Source of the DNA: Neckera pumila | Taxonomy: Eukaryota > Streptophyta > Bryopsida > Hypnales > Neckeraceae | Length of the DNA: 64,000 nucleotides | NCBI GenBank assembly: GCA_963969595.1 | Contig: OZ018413.1 | Coordinates: 9,042,211 to 9,106,210 of the forward strand | Direction of reading: 5' to 3' | Shown: one piece after another, positions 34,863 to 45,100 of the stretch | How the letters are laid out: each line of letters starts with the position of its first letter | Position numbering within the stretch: position 1 is the stretch's first letter | Notes under the pieces: generated by a model | Databases searched by the model: none | Told to the model about the DNA's origin: nothing | The model's input: the letters and a program-made list of their open reading frames with translations, nothing else | Position numbers and translations under genes: made by a program

Positions 34863-35784
34863 ATAAACCTCTTGAGTTGCAAGACCTTTTTTGGGTTAGA
34901 ACAAACTTTAAAACAATAACATTTTTAGTATAAAGAATAAGAATTTAAGAGAATCATTTTTGTTGCATACCTAATTGTAGTTTCTTACATTATTGGTAGA
35001 CTAGTGTGAAAATATGTGGATGAAAGTAACTCTAACTATATAGATTGCAAGATAATTTTGCTTAATGGGAATAAAACGTCCATTTTTGCACCTTGTCATA
35101 ACAAATAATAAGACTTTGAATCCTTTTAACTTGAAATTTTTGTACTTTAGATTTTGGACCAAAAGAATTTTATTGTGAAGAATTGACTGAATGGCATGCA
35201 AGGCATGAGGAAAAAATTCAAAACACAAATGTATACTTAAAAAAAATTATTAAGTAGAAGAAATTTGAAGATGGAAGCAAAAACTAGATTATTAATATTT
35301 ATAAGACGGAATTGAAACACACTAATCTAATGGTGAGAATGTTCTAGCAAGCAAACTAATTCCTATAAAAAAAATTGTAATATTGAGTACAAAATGGGAT
35401 CCAATAGTCCATTTTTCTAGAAGATGTTCTAATTGCTAGGAAAACTAGATGCTCAATAAGACCTTATATTTTTCATTACTAATCTAAATGGAATAAACAA
35501 ATCTTTCTATGTAGACAAATATGTACTCTATGAGAAATAATTTTTGAACATTTTGTTTCAAATTTTTTTGGTTTTTATGTTGTTTGGATTTAACAATTTA
35601 CACTTGGGGTGGCATAAATTTTGATCTTAGGTAGCAATTGAAATAAAGAGTGTATTCTTAGAAAGCTAATCGTTTTTTTTAAATGTAAAGAAACAGTTTG
35701 AAAAAAAATTCCAAAATTTGAGATTATAGGAACTTGACCAAACTTTTATTTGTCTTCCAAATACAGTGGGACTTTAGGGACTAA
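34863..35784 (+). mobile_element. TTAA-flanked MITE, old copy G
   Basis: Recognisable throughout but much diverged. Left AAACCTCTTGAGTTGCAAGACC, right GTGGGACTTTAGGGACTAA. Internal landmarks GAATTGACTGAATGGCATGC and TCTAATGGTGAGAATGTTCT. Confidence 0.7.
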
Positions 35785-36857
35785 AAATTGAATTGCATTC
35801 TCTTACATCAAAGTAAAGAAAGATGAACATGATTCTTTATCTTCAAAAAGTGAGGTTCCATCGGGTAGCCGGATCCATGGGTAGCATAGCAATTACTTGT
35901 AGCTTAGACTGTTTGAGCATCTAGAGGTTCACAAACATGTGTCTTCTATCTCCCACAATCACCAAGGATCTTTTTGTATTGGCATTTGTCCTCGTGTTGG
36001 CGCTCCCAAAGGCCATGTTCTTGGATATGAGTACTTGTAGTAGGACAAGACCAAGTGTGAGATGTTGCAATAGGAGATTGTACAAGTCCCTATCACTTGT
36101 TGCCTTATGTCATTCATCATATTGGACTAATTTTAATTCCATTGCAATTCAATATATATTCATTATAGTTGAGATCAAATGCGACTACATGTCTATATAT
36201 AAATTTCTAATTGTGATCTTAATTACAAAGAAATGAAATCTCAACTTTACATAGTTAAAAATTTCATAACAAAAAAAATCAAAGTTTGCATAGAACAAAA
36301 ACTTGTATTTCAATTGATGCGTTTATACTTTCTAAAAAATTTCAACATTAAAGCTTAGGACTAAGATCTGACTTACAATTGAAAGTTTGTTTTTTCCATT
36401 TCAACTCTTTGTATTTGAACTGATAGTTTTAAAATATTTTCATGTAAAATATAATCATAAATCTTTTGGAATTAAATCTCAATATTAGTGGGTTCTCTAA
36501 TCACATTATTGAATTACATGAAGGAATCAAGTTCCAAATCCAAAATTTAATATCTAATAATTTTCTATGAATTTTGTTCACTAAAAAATATCTCTAAATA
36601 TATCTTAAGTTTTGAATGCCAATCCAAATTTTTTTTAAGTTAAAAACTACAAAATAGCCTATAATTATTAATTTTGTTTTGGTACAAAACACAATACATC
36701 CACTTATATAATAAGCACATATATTGTGTCTACCAAAATAGAGTGCTTCAATTAATTTATTTGATTTAACTTCTAAAGGATTCTAAACAAAATACAAATG
36801 CATTGTAAACTATATATTTCCATCACTTTTCTGAAATTTGCATCAAAGGAGACAATA
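35785..36857. other. AT-rich intergenic stretch, no gene called
   Basis: A 99-codon ORF at 35937-36236 has a hydrophobic start (LFVLAFVLVLALPKA) but decays into Ile/Tyr-rich sequence. I regard it as unsupported. Confidence 0.35.
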
Positions 36858-38850
36858 TTAACCCTTCTAAAGTTTGGAGGTAATTTGGGATATTGGGTAG
36901 CCTCATATTACTTCAATTTTTGACATGAATTTTTGAATTTTTTTGAATATAGAAAAATATTTTAGCCTTATGGAAATATATTTTTATTTCAATTGGTGCT
37001 TATGAGCATAATTTATGCTACCCTAAGCCTAAAAAGCAATTTGCAAGGTGAAATTACAAAAAAAAAAAAAAAAGGAGAATATTTAAAATTTTATTTTTTA
37101 TAGGTTACATTTTTTCTATATATAAAGCTTTGAGACATTACATTTGGATTAGTGATGTGAAAGTTATGGAGCTTCTTGTTTTGCAAGAAATCATTGCATC
37201 TTCTTGAGAAAATATTGTATGAGATTCAAAATTTTCAAAAAAAAATCCACAAGGTTCAATTTGCTCGCTAGAAGAATCTCACCATTGAGATTTAGTGTGT
37301 TTTGATTCCATTTTAAAGCAATTCATGAGTGCTTTTGCTTGTATCTAGTTCTATTTAACAATCTTCAAAGAATGAAAATCAAGTTTTTTTCTTTGGAACT
37401 ATTTTTTCTAGATTTCCAACAAAATTTTCTACCATAAGTATATTTTACCTCAACCTTTGTAGTGCAACATTCAAAGTTAACCCCTAAAGTTCCATGACTA
37501 TGTTTTCATTGAAAACACTCCCAAACTGCCATTTTTAGTACAAGTACCAAATTTTTGAAAAAAAACTTTTTTGAGATATGTAACCATAGGATCTTATAGT
37601 AAACTAGTTTTAGAAGATGTGGAAAAAATTTCAAAATTTTCCACCATGTGGATTGGAAGATATTAGCATTTGAATTGGCAAAAATCCTTTTTTTGTCCCT
37701 GCGTAAAACAGGGCAGCTGCACTTCACAAGGTCACATGTGTATGAAAAAAAGTCCAAAATGGTGGTGCATCTTTGAATTCTTTTTCCTAAACAAGTTGGC
37801 TACATGCCTAAAAAATTTCAAATCATTTGATATTGTACAACATATACAAAAAAAATAGTAAGTAGAAAGAAGTAGATAATGATCCAAAATACTAAACTAT
37901 TCAGATTTTAATTATGGAATTGAAAAATGTCAATCCCAATAGTTGTAATGTTGTAATAAACAACCTACATCCTATGAATTTTTTATTTTCAAAAAATATT
38001 CGAAATATTAAAAATTATTTTCAAAGTTTATTTCAAAGTAGAGAATCTATAATTGTTTGCAAACTAAAAACCCTCATAACTTTTGACTCATTGGTCGAAA
38101 TGGAATGATTAAAAGCTTTCCACGTATATGTAACTCTAGAAAACCAATTTCAAATTTTTATTTTGAAAAAAGTGATTTCTTCTTATCTGCCTGGAGTTCC
38201 GGACTGCCTAGTTACAAAAAAAAGTAATATATTTGGCCATAACTTTTGACTCCTATTTTCAGATGTCATGAAATTTAGTGCATATGAAAGATACTCCTTG
38301 CGCCCATCTTCTATTAAAATTTCAGCTTAAAATATAGAAATCTCTAGTCACATGTACCTGCCCAAAATTTTTATGTTGCCCAAAATCGCATGCTAGTCCT
38401 TTAGGGGTTAAGAGAATTCAAAATCTTATAATCTTGTTAGGCAAGGTGCCAAAAAATCCTATTTTTCTTTACTATAAACGCAATCTATAAGGTCAAAATT
38501 TTTGAAATTTTTTCTATACATCATCATGCTACCATACATGTATATCATTATCAGCACTTTATGCTGAATATTTAATTGAAGTTGGCAAAATAAATTTGTC
38601 AGATGCTAAAAATAAAAAAATACCTTCAAAATTTGTATTTTTTATATACAATTTTTAGAAAATAAAAAACAAAAATCCTAAAATTTTGACATGTGGTTTT
38701 ATAATTATTTTTTATTGATCCTAATTGCTTGGTACAATAGTCTAGTGCAAGATCCTATAGTTAGATGTGCGGAAAATACAATTTTGCAATAGGAATAGTA
38801 ATTTTGAGTATTTTTTTAATAATAAAAGCTCATGGGAATTTAGGTGTTAA
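36858..38850 (-). mobile_element. TTAA-flanked MITE, copy H, split by copy I
   Basis: Starts TTAACCCTTCTAAAGTTTGG and ends GGAATTTAGGTGTTAA. After removing 37477-38411 plus one TTAA, the sequence ...TTCAAAGTTAAGAGAATTC... aligns with intact copies, where a single TTAA exists at this point. Confidence 0.8.
37477..38411 (+). mobile_element. TTAA-flanked piggyBac-like MITE, copy I, nested in H
   Basis: Starts TTAACCCCTAAAGTTCCATG and ends TAGTCCTTTAGGGGTTAA. It sits in the unique TTAA of copy H and duplicates it, direct evidence for a 4-bp TTAA target duplication. The interior is a third variant (GACTGCCTAGTTACAAAAAA; CATAACTTTTGACTC twice). Confidence 0.9.
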
Positions 38851-40254
38851 GCATTGAAAGTAGAAACACGGTCAAAAATTTAGAGCTATAACTTATATTT
38901 TTGTTTCAAATGAGTTTTGAGGATTTAAATTTATTTATTTATCAAAATGGCAGTGTCTATCTTTGGCGTTTGAATCTTTCATGATTGGTTGAAATTTCAA
39001 TTTCAATTGATTTATAAAAAAACCCATAAAATTTAATAATAAAAGCATCAATGATTTCTCCAAATAGTAAATATAGCATTGAATAACACTTTAAATTCTT
39101 TTCTTTATAATTTTTTTGACTTTAGCAATCTTAGTTTGAATTAAAAAAATTGAAAGGCAATTGTTGAAGAAGGATAATGACCTATTCAGAAATTACCCTA
39201 TTAGTATAATAAGTTCGTTCCAAGGGAGACGGTAAGTAGGAAATCTATGCTAATCAGTTAATCCAATTTGGAATTCCATCACCAAAAACATTATTACAAC
39301 GACACTACAAATCCAACTCCATCAATTAGAAAAATTTCCAATTAAGCTCAAAACATTCAATCAAAATATTACAATTTGGTTCTCTTTCTCACATATCTCT
39401 CCAAATAGATTTCATCATCTGCACAACTATCAATCCAATTTTGAAATCTATAAATTCAACTACTTGCTCCAACTTGAAATTACTGCATACATCCACTACA
39501 TCTCATTTTTTTAAACACAGACTTTCATAAATTCCATCATTAACACACACTCCTCCAAATCAACTCCCGACTTGGACAATTTCTCCATTATAAAACCTTC
39601 ACAATTCTGCACATAACACCTTGCCACACGTAGGCACATATACATCTCCGACTAGGAACTTGGACTTACTCAAATACACCGATCCAACCCTGGATCAATA
39701 TAGACACACTTCCGAACTAGGAAATCACAAACAAAATCAAAATACTAGCCTCTCCAACTGGGACTCGCACTAGCTTCACTCGTTGTGGGTAAAGAAAAAT
39801 GAAAGCCACAAGGACCTAATAGGATTCCTTGCCATAACGGTTACCAACTTGGAGAGGATGACCAACTGACTTCAACTACCAAATTGGATTTTAAAAGATG
39901 TAGCTACCATTCCAAAAATGAATTGACTCTACTTGATAGTAATTCATCCAATTTGGTTGGACAACCGTTGATTCCAATTCACTACATACCAAATTGAACT
40001 TCACTAACTCTTCACAACTTGGGACATTCACAAAACCATGACATCAACTCTTGCTTGAAAAACAATCCAATTGGGTAGCAAAAAGACCTCAAATGGACTT
40101 AAACAAACGATCAAACAACCCAAATTAGACACCATAAAAGACTAATTCACTACCAAATTACTCCAAAGTATCCTCCAATAAGCTCCAAAAATTTATAAAA
40201 ATGCTATTCAACTCGGTTATCTACAACAATCCAATCTATAATTCTATATTGCTT
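38851..40254. other. Non-coding stretch with strand-asymmetric A/C-rich block
   Basis: From about 39240 to 40210 the plus strand is rich in A and C and poor in G, unlike the surroundings. Short motifs of the form CCAACTTGG or CCAAATTGG recur every 50-100 bases. No ORF of note. Confidence 0.5.
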
Positions 40255-40358
40255 AATAAAATTAATTTTTTGGAAAAAAATAATATTTATGTCTTCATAT
40301 CACCAAACTTGAAATTAAACTACGGCCATAAATGGTTTATTTGACCTTTTGGGGTTAA
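40255..40358 (+). mobile_element. Right terminus of a TTAA-flanked MITE, partial
   Basis: Ends GACCTTTTGGGGTTAA, with family-like upstream sequence. The partner left end was not found. Confidence 0.45.
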
Positions 40359-40661
40359 GAAGTTACCATTTATGATTTTAGCGATCCTTTTTTATAATTT
40401 TCCTCAATCTATCTATCTTTGACCAAAATCTTGTCTTTATATCATTAAACTTTTATTCATTTTACCACTTTTCATCCACATGGAATGTTTTTTCCATCTA
40501 GACAACCTTCCCTCTAATTTCAACTACAAATCAACCCTATTGATTCCCACTTTAACTTGCTACATTTCAAATTTGTAAGAAACCAGAGCATCACAAAAAA
40601 CAAAAAGTAACCTGCTTAAGTCCATAATCAAGGGTAGAGCTCATTAAATCTTGAGGTCTTT

Positions 40662-40865
40662 TCACCTTGTTAGAAGATGCAATTTTTTTTTATTTACCAT
40701 CAAATGAATAACTTTGACGTGACTAGGAAATTGAAGATGGTACTTGCTTGATATTTCACCAAGATCACCACCTCCAAACAAAGCGAGTCCCGCCAATCCC
40801 AACAAACCCCAACCAATAGGACCCCTAATGTTGATAGCTGACACAATAAAACATGACGCATTCAA
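40662..40865 (-). pseudogene. Possible exon fragment, product unknown
   Basis: The minus strand reads IRGPIGWGLLGLAGLALFGG then GDLGEISSK, preceded by TGTGTCAG and followed by CAAGCAAGTACC. That could be acceptor and donor sites around a roughly 80-base exon (about 40840-40759). The hydrophobic Gly/Leu segment resembles a membrane span. There is no other exon I can link to it. Confidence 0.2.
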
Positions 40866-41028
40866 GCCCCCAAAACCTTGTTGGTATGTAGAGCTGTCTG
40901 ATTACTCCTTGATTTATGATAGTCTTTTTATTTATGATGCATTGGAGAACGTGGTAATCACAGAGAGGGCCCTGCTTGGAAACAAGGCTTAGACAGACCT
41001 CTCAAGGCTCCATTTTCATTCTATTGGG

Positions 41029-41530
41029 TGATTAAGACCTCAAGACCAAATGAGCTCTAACCTCTAGCCTTGATCTACATCCACCATGCCCACAATAGTA
41101 TCAATTGCATTAATTCCAATTGAACAGAATAGAAGGCAACAATTTTTGAGATATTTTTTGAGTTTTACCAACAATTTTCCTTTGATTTCCATACTGAACA
41201 GTTTTTTCAAGTATCAAGTCTTGTTACTTTCTCTATTTTTTACACTAAAGTAGGATTTTTTTCGATTTTTTCACCAATTTTTTCGCTGATGGTTTCAAAT
41301 TGATACTACAGTAGTTTTTTTCTCAATTATTCCACCGGGCTGACTTTGAACTAGCTGCAGACATTTTCCAAACATTGGAACTTGGAAGGCAGGTTTTTAC
41401 ATTCATCCTCCGTGTGGTGATAAAAGACCTAGACTGTCAAGACCAAATGAGCTCTATCCTCTGACCTTTGACCTAATGACCTATATCCACAGTGTCAGTC
41501 ACATTAATTGTCCACCCACTCCAATTGAAT
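41029..41530. repeat. Direct repeats of about 100 bp flanking a T-rich spacer
   Basis: TCAAGACCAAATGAGCTCTA with following CCTCT...CATCCAC...ATTAATTCCAATTGAA at 41041-41125 recurs at 41439-41530 (imperfect). The spacing of about 390 bp suggests a small terminal-repeat element, but ends are not clear. Confidence 0.5.
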
Positions 41531-42595
41531 ACCCGTCGCACTCTCAAGTCTCAAGTCCGTGTCTGCTCTACTTCATGACGACACCTCAGTTCCAAAACTT
41601 CCGTTGATAGCGCCTCACTCCCATCGCCAATTTTCAAAGCATGCCAACAAATTCCTCACTCACTCCCTGCAACAAAAGAAAATCCCAAACCCCTTTCTGA
41701 AGCTTCTGAATTCATGGACTATGAAACATGAAAGCGCCACGATTAGTTACGTTTCTTCGATTCTACAGAATAACGTAACTTAAAATTTTGCAGTATTTCT
41801 TGTACGTCATGAGAAAACCATGAAAAACCTCGACTTTTCTAGGATTCTCCTCATGCAAATATCCGCAATTGCAATAGTTCATAAGCTGGAAATTAATCAA
41901 TCCCATGGTTCCCATCTAGTGCGCCGTGTTCAATTCCGGAGCTCGATCTCAGTCCCATCCATTAAATTATATGTCCAGGTCCCTTGAAGTCGCCAGCCAG
42001 CTGCCCTTGCCAGAAGGAAATCGACATCGCCATTACGCGGCTTGTGCGTCGACCATCTTCCCGTCTGCCACCTTCATAAACACACACACTGCAGTAGTGC
42101 AGTCCCAGCAGCAAACGTATGGTGATTTAATGACCCCCCCCCGCTAGCTGCCATTTCCCATGTTAATTTCGCCACTCGCAGCTCTCTGCAACGCTTGCTG
42201 CAAGTCGTTCCGATCGATCAGCCCGTACTCACTTAGCTCAATACATGTGGCAAAAACTTCTACCCGGATATGGTCGTACGTCGTCAGTGTGAAATTATAT
42301 TTGAAAATATCATTGGTTCAGTGTGGTTCAGTGTGGAGTTGGGGAGTAAATTACGTACGCCACGTACATTGGGGGAACATTGTTGGCAAATGGTAAGTTA
42401 AGCTGGGGTGAGATCGATCGATCGATATCGCTGATCAAAGGAGTGGGGTGTCAGAAATCATCTCTCAGGGGTTTTATTGTTGCTGGTTGTGTCCTGCAGG
42501 GTCGCATTGAAAGCCGGCACTAGCTGGAAAATACTACAGAGCGGGACATACTCACTGTGGGACACAGTCCGCGAGAGATCAGAACTGCAGACGGT
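41531..42595. other. Upstream region of the lipid transfer gene
   Basis: Becomes less AT-rich towards the gene. Contains the palindromic CACTGCAGTAGTGCAG (42088-42103) and GATCGATCGATCGATATCG (42413-42431). No ORF called. Confidence 0.4.
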
Positions 42596-42866
42596 CACCG
42601 GCGTGGTTTGTGTGTACGTGGCTGCAACCAAACAAGGGTTTTGGGGTCCAGGCGAGGGTAAGGTTGCTGCTGCATGAGCTAGCTTAGTACGTGAAGTGCA
42701 GTCACCGGCTAGCTTGGTTTGTTGATTGCTGCAATCACGCGAAGTTTTGGGTTCACGAGAGGTTAAGGTTGCTGCGACAGTGAAGTGTAGTCGATCGATC
42801 ACCGGCGTGGTTTGCACATTGCTGCAATCGCACAAGGTTTTGAGGTGAAGTACACGGGGAGGTTAT
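42596..42866 (+). repeat. Three imperfect repeats directly upstream of the LTP gene
   Basis: Units begin CACCGGC at 42596, 42703 and 42800. Each continues with TGGTTTG...GCTGCAA.C....AAGG.TTT, a G-rich block and AGGTTA/AGGTTGCTGC. The last ends 25 bases before the start codon, so the repeats occupy the promoter and leader. Confidence 0.7.
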
Positions 42867-42891
42867 ATTACTTCTCGCGTGAAGGTTCGCA

Positions 42892-44816
42892 ATGGCTACG
42901 ACGAGAGCAATGACGCTTACACTAGCTATGGCGGCACTGTCTCTATTCCTCGTCTCCACCACGGCAACCGCGCAAGTCGACTGTAGTGCCGAATTCACCG
43001 CCATGACACCCTGCACAGACTTCGTTACCAGTAACACACTGACGGTGCCCTCGAAGCCCTGCTGCGCGGCTTTCCAAGCCACCCAAACAAACTCTCCCGT
43101 CTGTTTGTGCCAGCTGCAGCAAGCGTTTGCCGACCCCGCCACTGCTCCCGGTAACGCCACTCGCGCCAATGCCATTCCCGACCTCTGTGCTGTTGCCGTG
43201 GACGAGAGCCGCTGCCCTGCACTTCTGGGGTTGGCACCGGCTGTTGCGCCAGTTGTGGCTCCAGTTAAGGCGCCTGCTATGGCTCCAGTTGTGGCTCCAG
43301 TTGTGGCTCCAGTTGTGGCTCCAGTTGTGGCTCCAGTTGTGGCGCCTGTTGTGGCTCCTGTTGTTGCCCCGGGGGTGGCTCCTGGACCGACGGGAGCCAA
43401 CTTCGACTGCTCCGAGCAGTTCAACTCGCTCTCCCTCTGCATCGCGTACATCTCCAGCAATGACACTGTCCCGCCCAAAGAGTGCTGTGCGGCGCTGCTC
43501 ACTGTGCATCTCAAGACGCCCGTCTGTCTGTGCCAGCTTCTGCAAACGGTTCGGAAGAAATTCTCAACCTGCTCTAACTCTGATTTTGTTGTTGTTGGGT
43601 GTGATTTTTTGTGGAATCAGTAGTGGTATAGGAGGAAGGTCTAGGGACGAACTTGCGATGACAGAGAGTGTGGTTCCAAAGGCTTGGATGGGTGTTTTCT
43701 TGGTGCCTAAATGATTGAGCGCTTGGAATCATTAGCTTGGCGGTGTGCAGTGTAAGAGTGTAAGAGTGTAGTTCCATAGGTTCATATGGGCGTCAGCTTG
43801 ATGCCCTTGGAATGTAGCCCTTGGAACCAATTGCTTGGTATTAGCTTGGTTCCCAAATATATGAGTCTTTGGAACCATTAGCTTGACAATCTAAAGTACA
43901 AGAGTTGATGGTTCCAAAGGCCTATGACGCCCACATGGACATTAGATTAGTGTCTATTTGATGCTTTGGAACCATTAGCTTGGTGTCCGCACGATTTAGC
44001 CTTTGTAACCATGTTCGTGCATTGTGACATGTTTCAATAGGGATGTCACCATGGGTTACTTTGTTGATTCCATTTCTTAGCAGTTGCTCAGTATCAATTG
44101 TTCTTTTTTGTCTAACCTGTGTGATATATATGCAATAATTCTTTCACTGTAGCCCAAAGTTCACGAAAATTTGGATGTTGGTAATGTCTAGCCTTGGAGT
44201 CAAGACATGATGAAAATTCTTAACATTATAAACTCACACAAGATGGGGTGTCGGTCTTCCATAAACAATGTAGCTGAGACATGCATGTGTCGTTTGTCGG
44301 TCTCTATTTGCTAACAGTTCGACAAATGTGCTGATTTTCTCGACTTCCTTAACAACGATAAGTTCCTTTTTCCTTTTGCTTTTTTTTCAATTTGAGTAAT
44401 TGGATTTGGTGAGTGATTCCCCCTGAAACTTTTGTGTCAAATCACTTCCGCAGGTGAAAGACGACCCGTCCGCGGCTACCGGCCTGAACGTCACGAAAGC
44501 CGAGGACCTTCCGAAAGTGTGCAAGACCGGCACTGACGAGGACCGGTGCCCGGCGCTTCTGGGAACACCGGCAGCATCCCCGTTGGGAGAACCACCCATT
44601 GCGGAAGCACCCATTGTGGAAGCACCCGGTCCGGACTCCGCTCCCGTTCCGGACGCAGGCGCAGGCGCGCCAGGCATCATTGCCCTGCCCCCCGCCGTCC
44701 CAGATACGACTCCTGCCGTCACACCACCACCTCCAAACGACGCAAACGTGGCTGCTATTCCCATTGCAATCCTTGCGGGTTCCATTCTCTCGTCGCTGTG
44801 GCTTCCATACTTCTAA
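42892..44816 (+). CDS. GPI-anchored protein with two lipid-transfer (8-Cys) domains
   Basis: Two exons (42892-43548, 44454-44816) encode 339 residues. The intron starts GTTCGG, ends CTTCCGCAG and is phase 0. Residues 1-28 are a signal peptide. Domain 1 has the eight-cysteine motif C31-x9-C41-x15-CC57/58-x12-C71-x-C73-x25-C99-x8-C108. A linker with seven VVAP repeats (133-160) follows. Domain 2 repeats the motif: C173, C183, CC198/199, C212-x-C214 in exon 1, and C242-x8-C251 in exon 2. A Pro/Ala-rich spacer and hydrophobic tail (VAAIPIAILAGSILSSLWLPYF region) indicate a GPI anchor at the plasma membrane outer face. The family binds or moves lipids for cuticle and wall. The tandem domains are unusual, as LTPGs normally have one. 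The ATG context AATGGCT fits plants. Confidence 0.9.
43660..43995 (+). repeat. Degenerate repeats inside the LTP intron
   Basis: The phrase TTGGAACCATTAGCTTGG occurs four to five times with variations (near 43724, 43822, 43868, 43967), interspersed with GGTTCCAAAGGC inverted versions. All lie within the intron. Confidence 0.65.
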
Positions 44817-44822
44817 CGGCAG

Positions 44823-45100
44823 GATGCAGAACAAGACATAGCGGAAGTGGGGCTGAATCTCGAGTACTTCCCGAGTTGATTAGGCTTTTGCGGTTTGACG
44901 GGATGCAGAACAGCATGTAGCGAAGTGGGTTTCAGTTCCCGAGTTCTTCCCGAGTTCATTAGGGTTTAGGGTTTGAGGAGATGCAGAATTGCACATTGCG
45001 AAGTGGGTTTCTTTTATCTAAGTTCTTGCAATTGACGTAGCCAAGTAAGTTTGAATTCTGGAGTTGTTCACGAGGTGCTTAGGGTTTACAGTTTGACGGG
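44823..45100 (+). repeat. Tandem repeats in the LTP 3' region
   Basis: Three units beginning GATGCAGAA (44823, 44902, 44980), each with GCGAAGTGGG, GAGTTCTTCCCGAG and TTAGG(GTTT) segments, about 78 bp apart (the third is longer). Probably within the 3' untranslated region. Confidence 0.7.

Noticed and set aside
35937..36236. 99-codon ORF with a hydrophobic N-terminus, possible secreted peptide
   Set aside because: No cysteine framework or family resemblance, and the composition drifts to AT-noise. A chance signal-peptide-like start is likely.
42413..42431. GATCGATCGATCGATATCG as an operator-like palindrome
   Set aside because: A short tandem GATC run is self-complementary by nature; nothing ties it to a factor.
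42753..43714. Long antisense and off-frame ORFs (up to 253 codons) across the LTP gene
   Set aside because: They are shadows of the GC-rich, VVAP-repetitive coding sequence. Translations are low-complexity (GATT, HNWS and LWLQ repeats) and the sense frame has a clear domain, signal peptide and splice sites.
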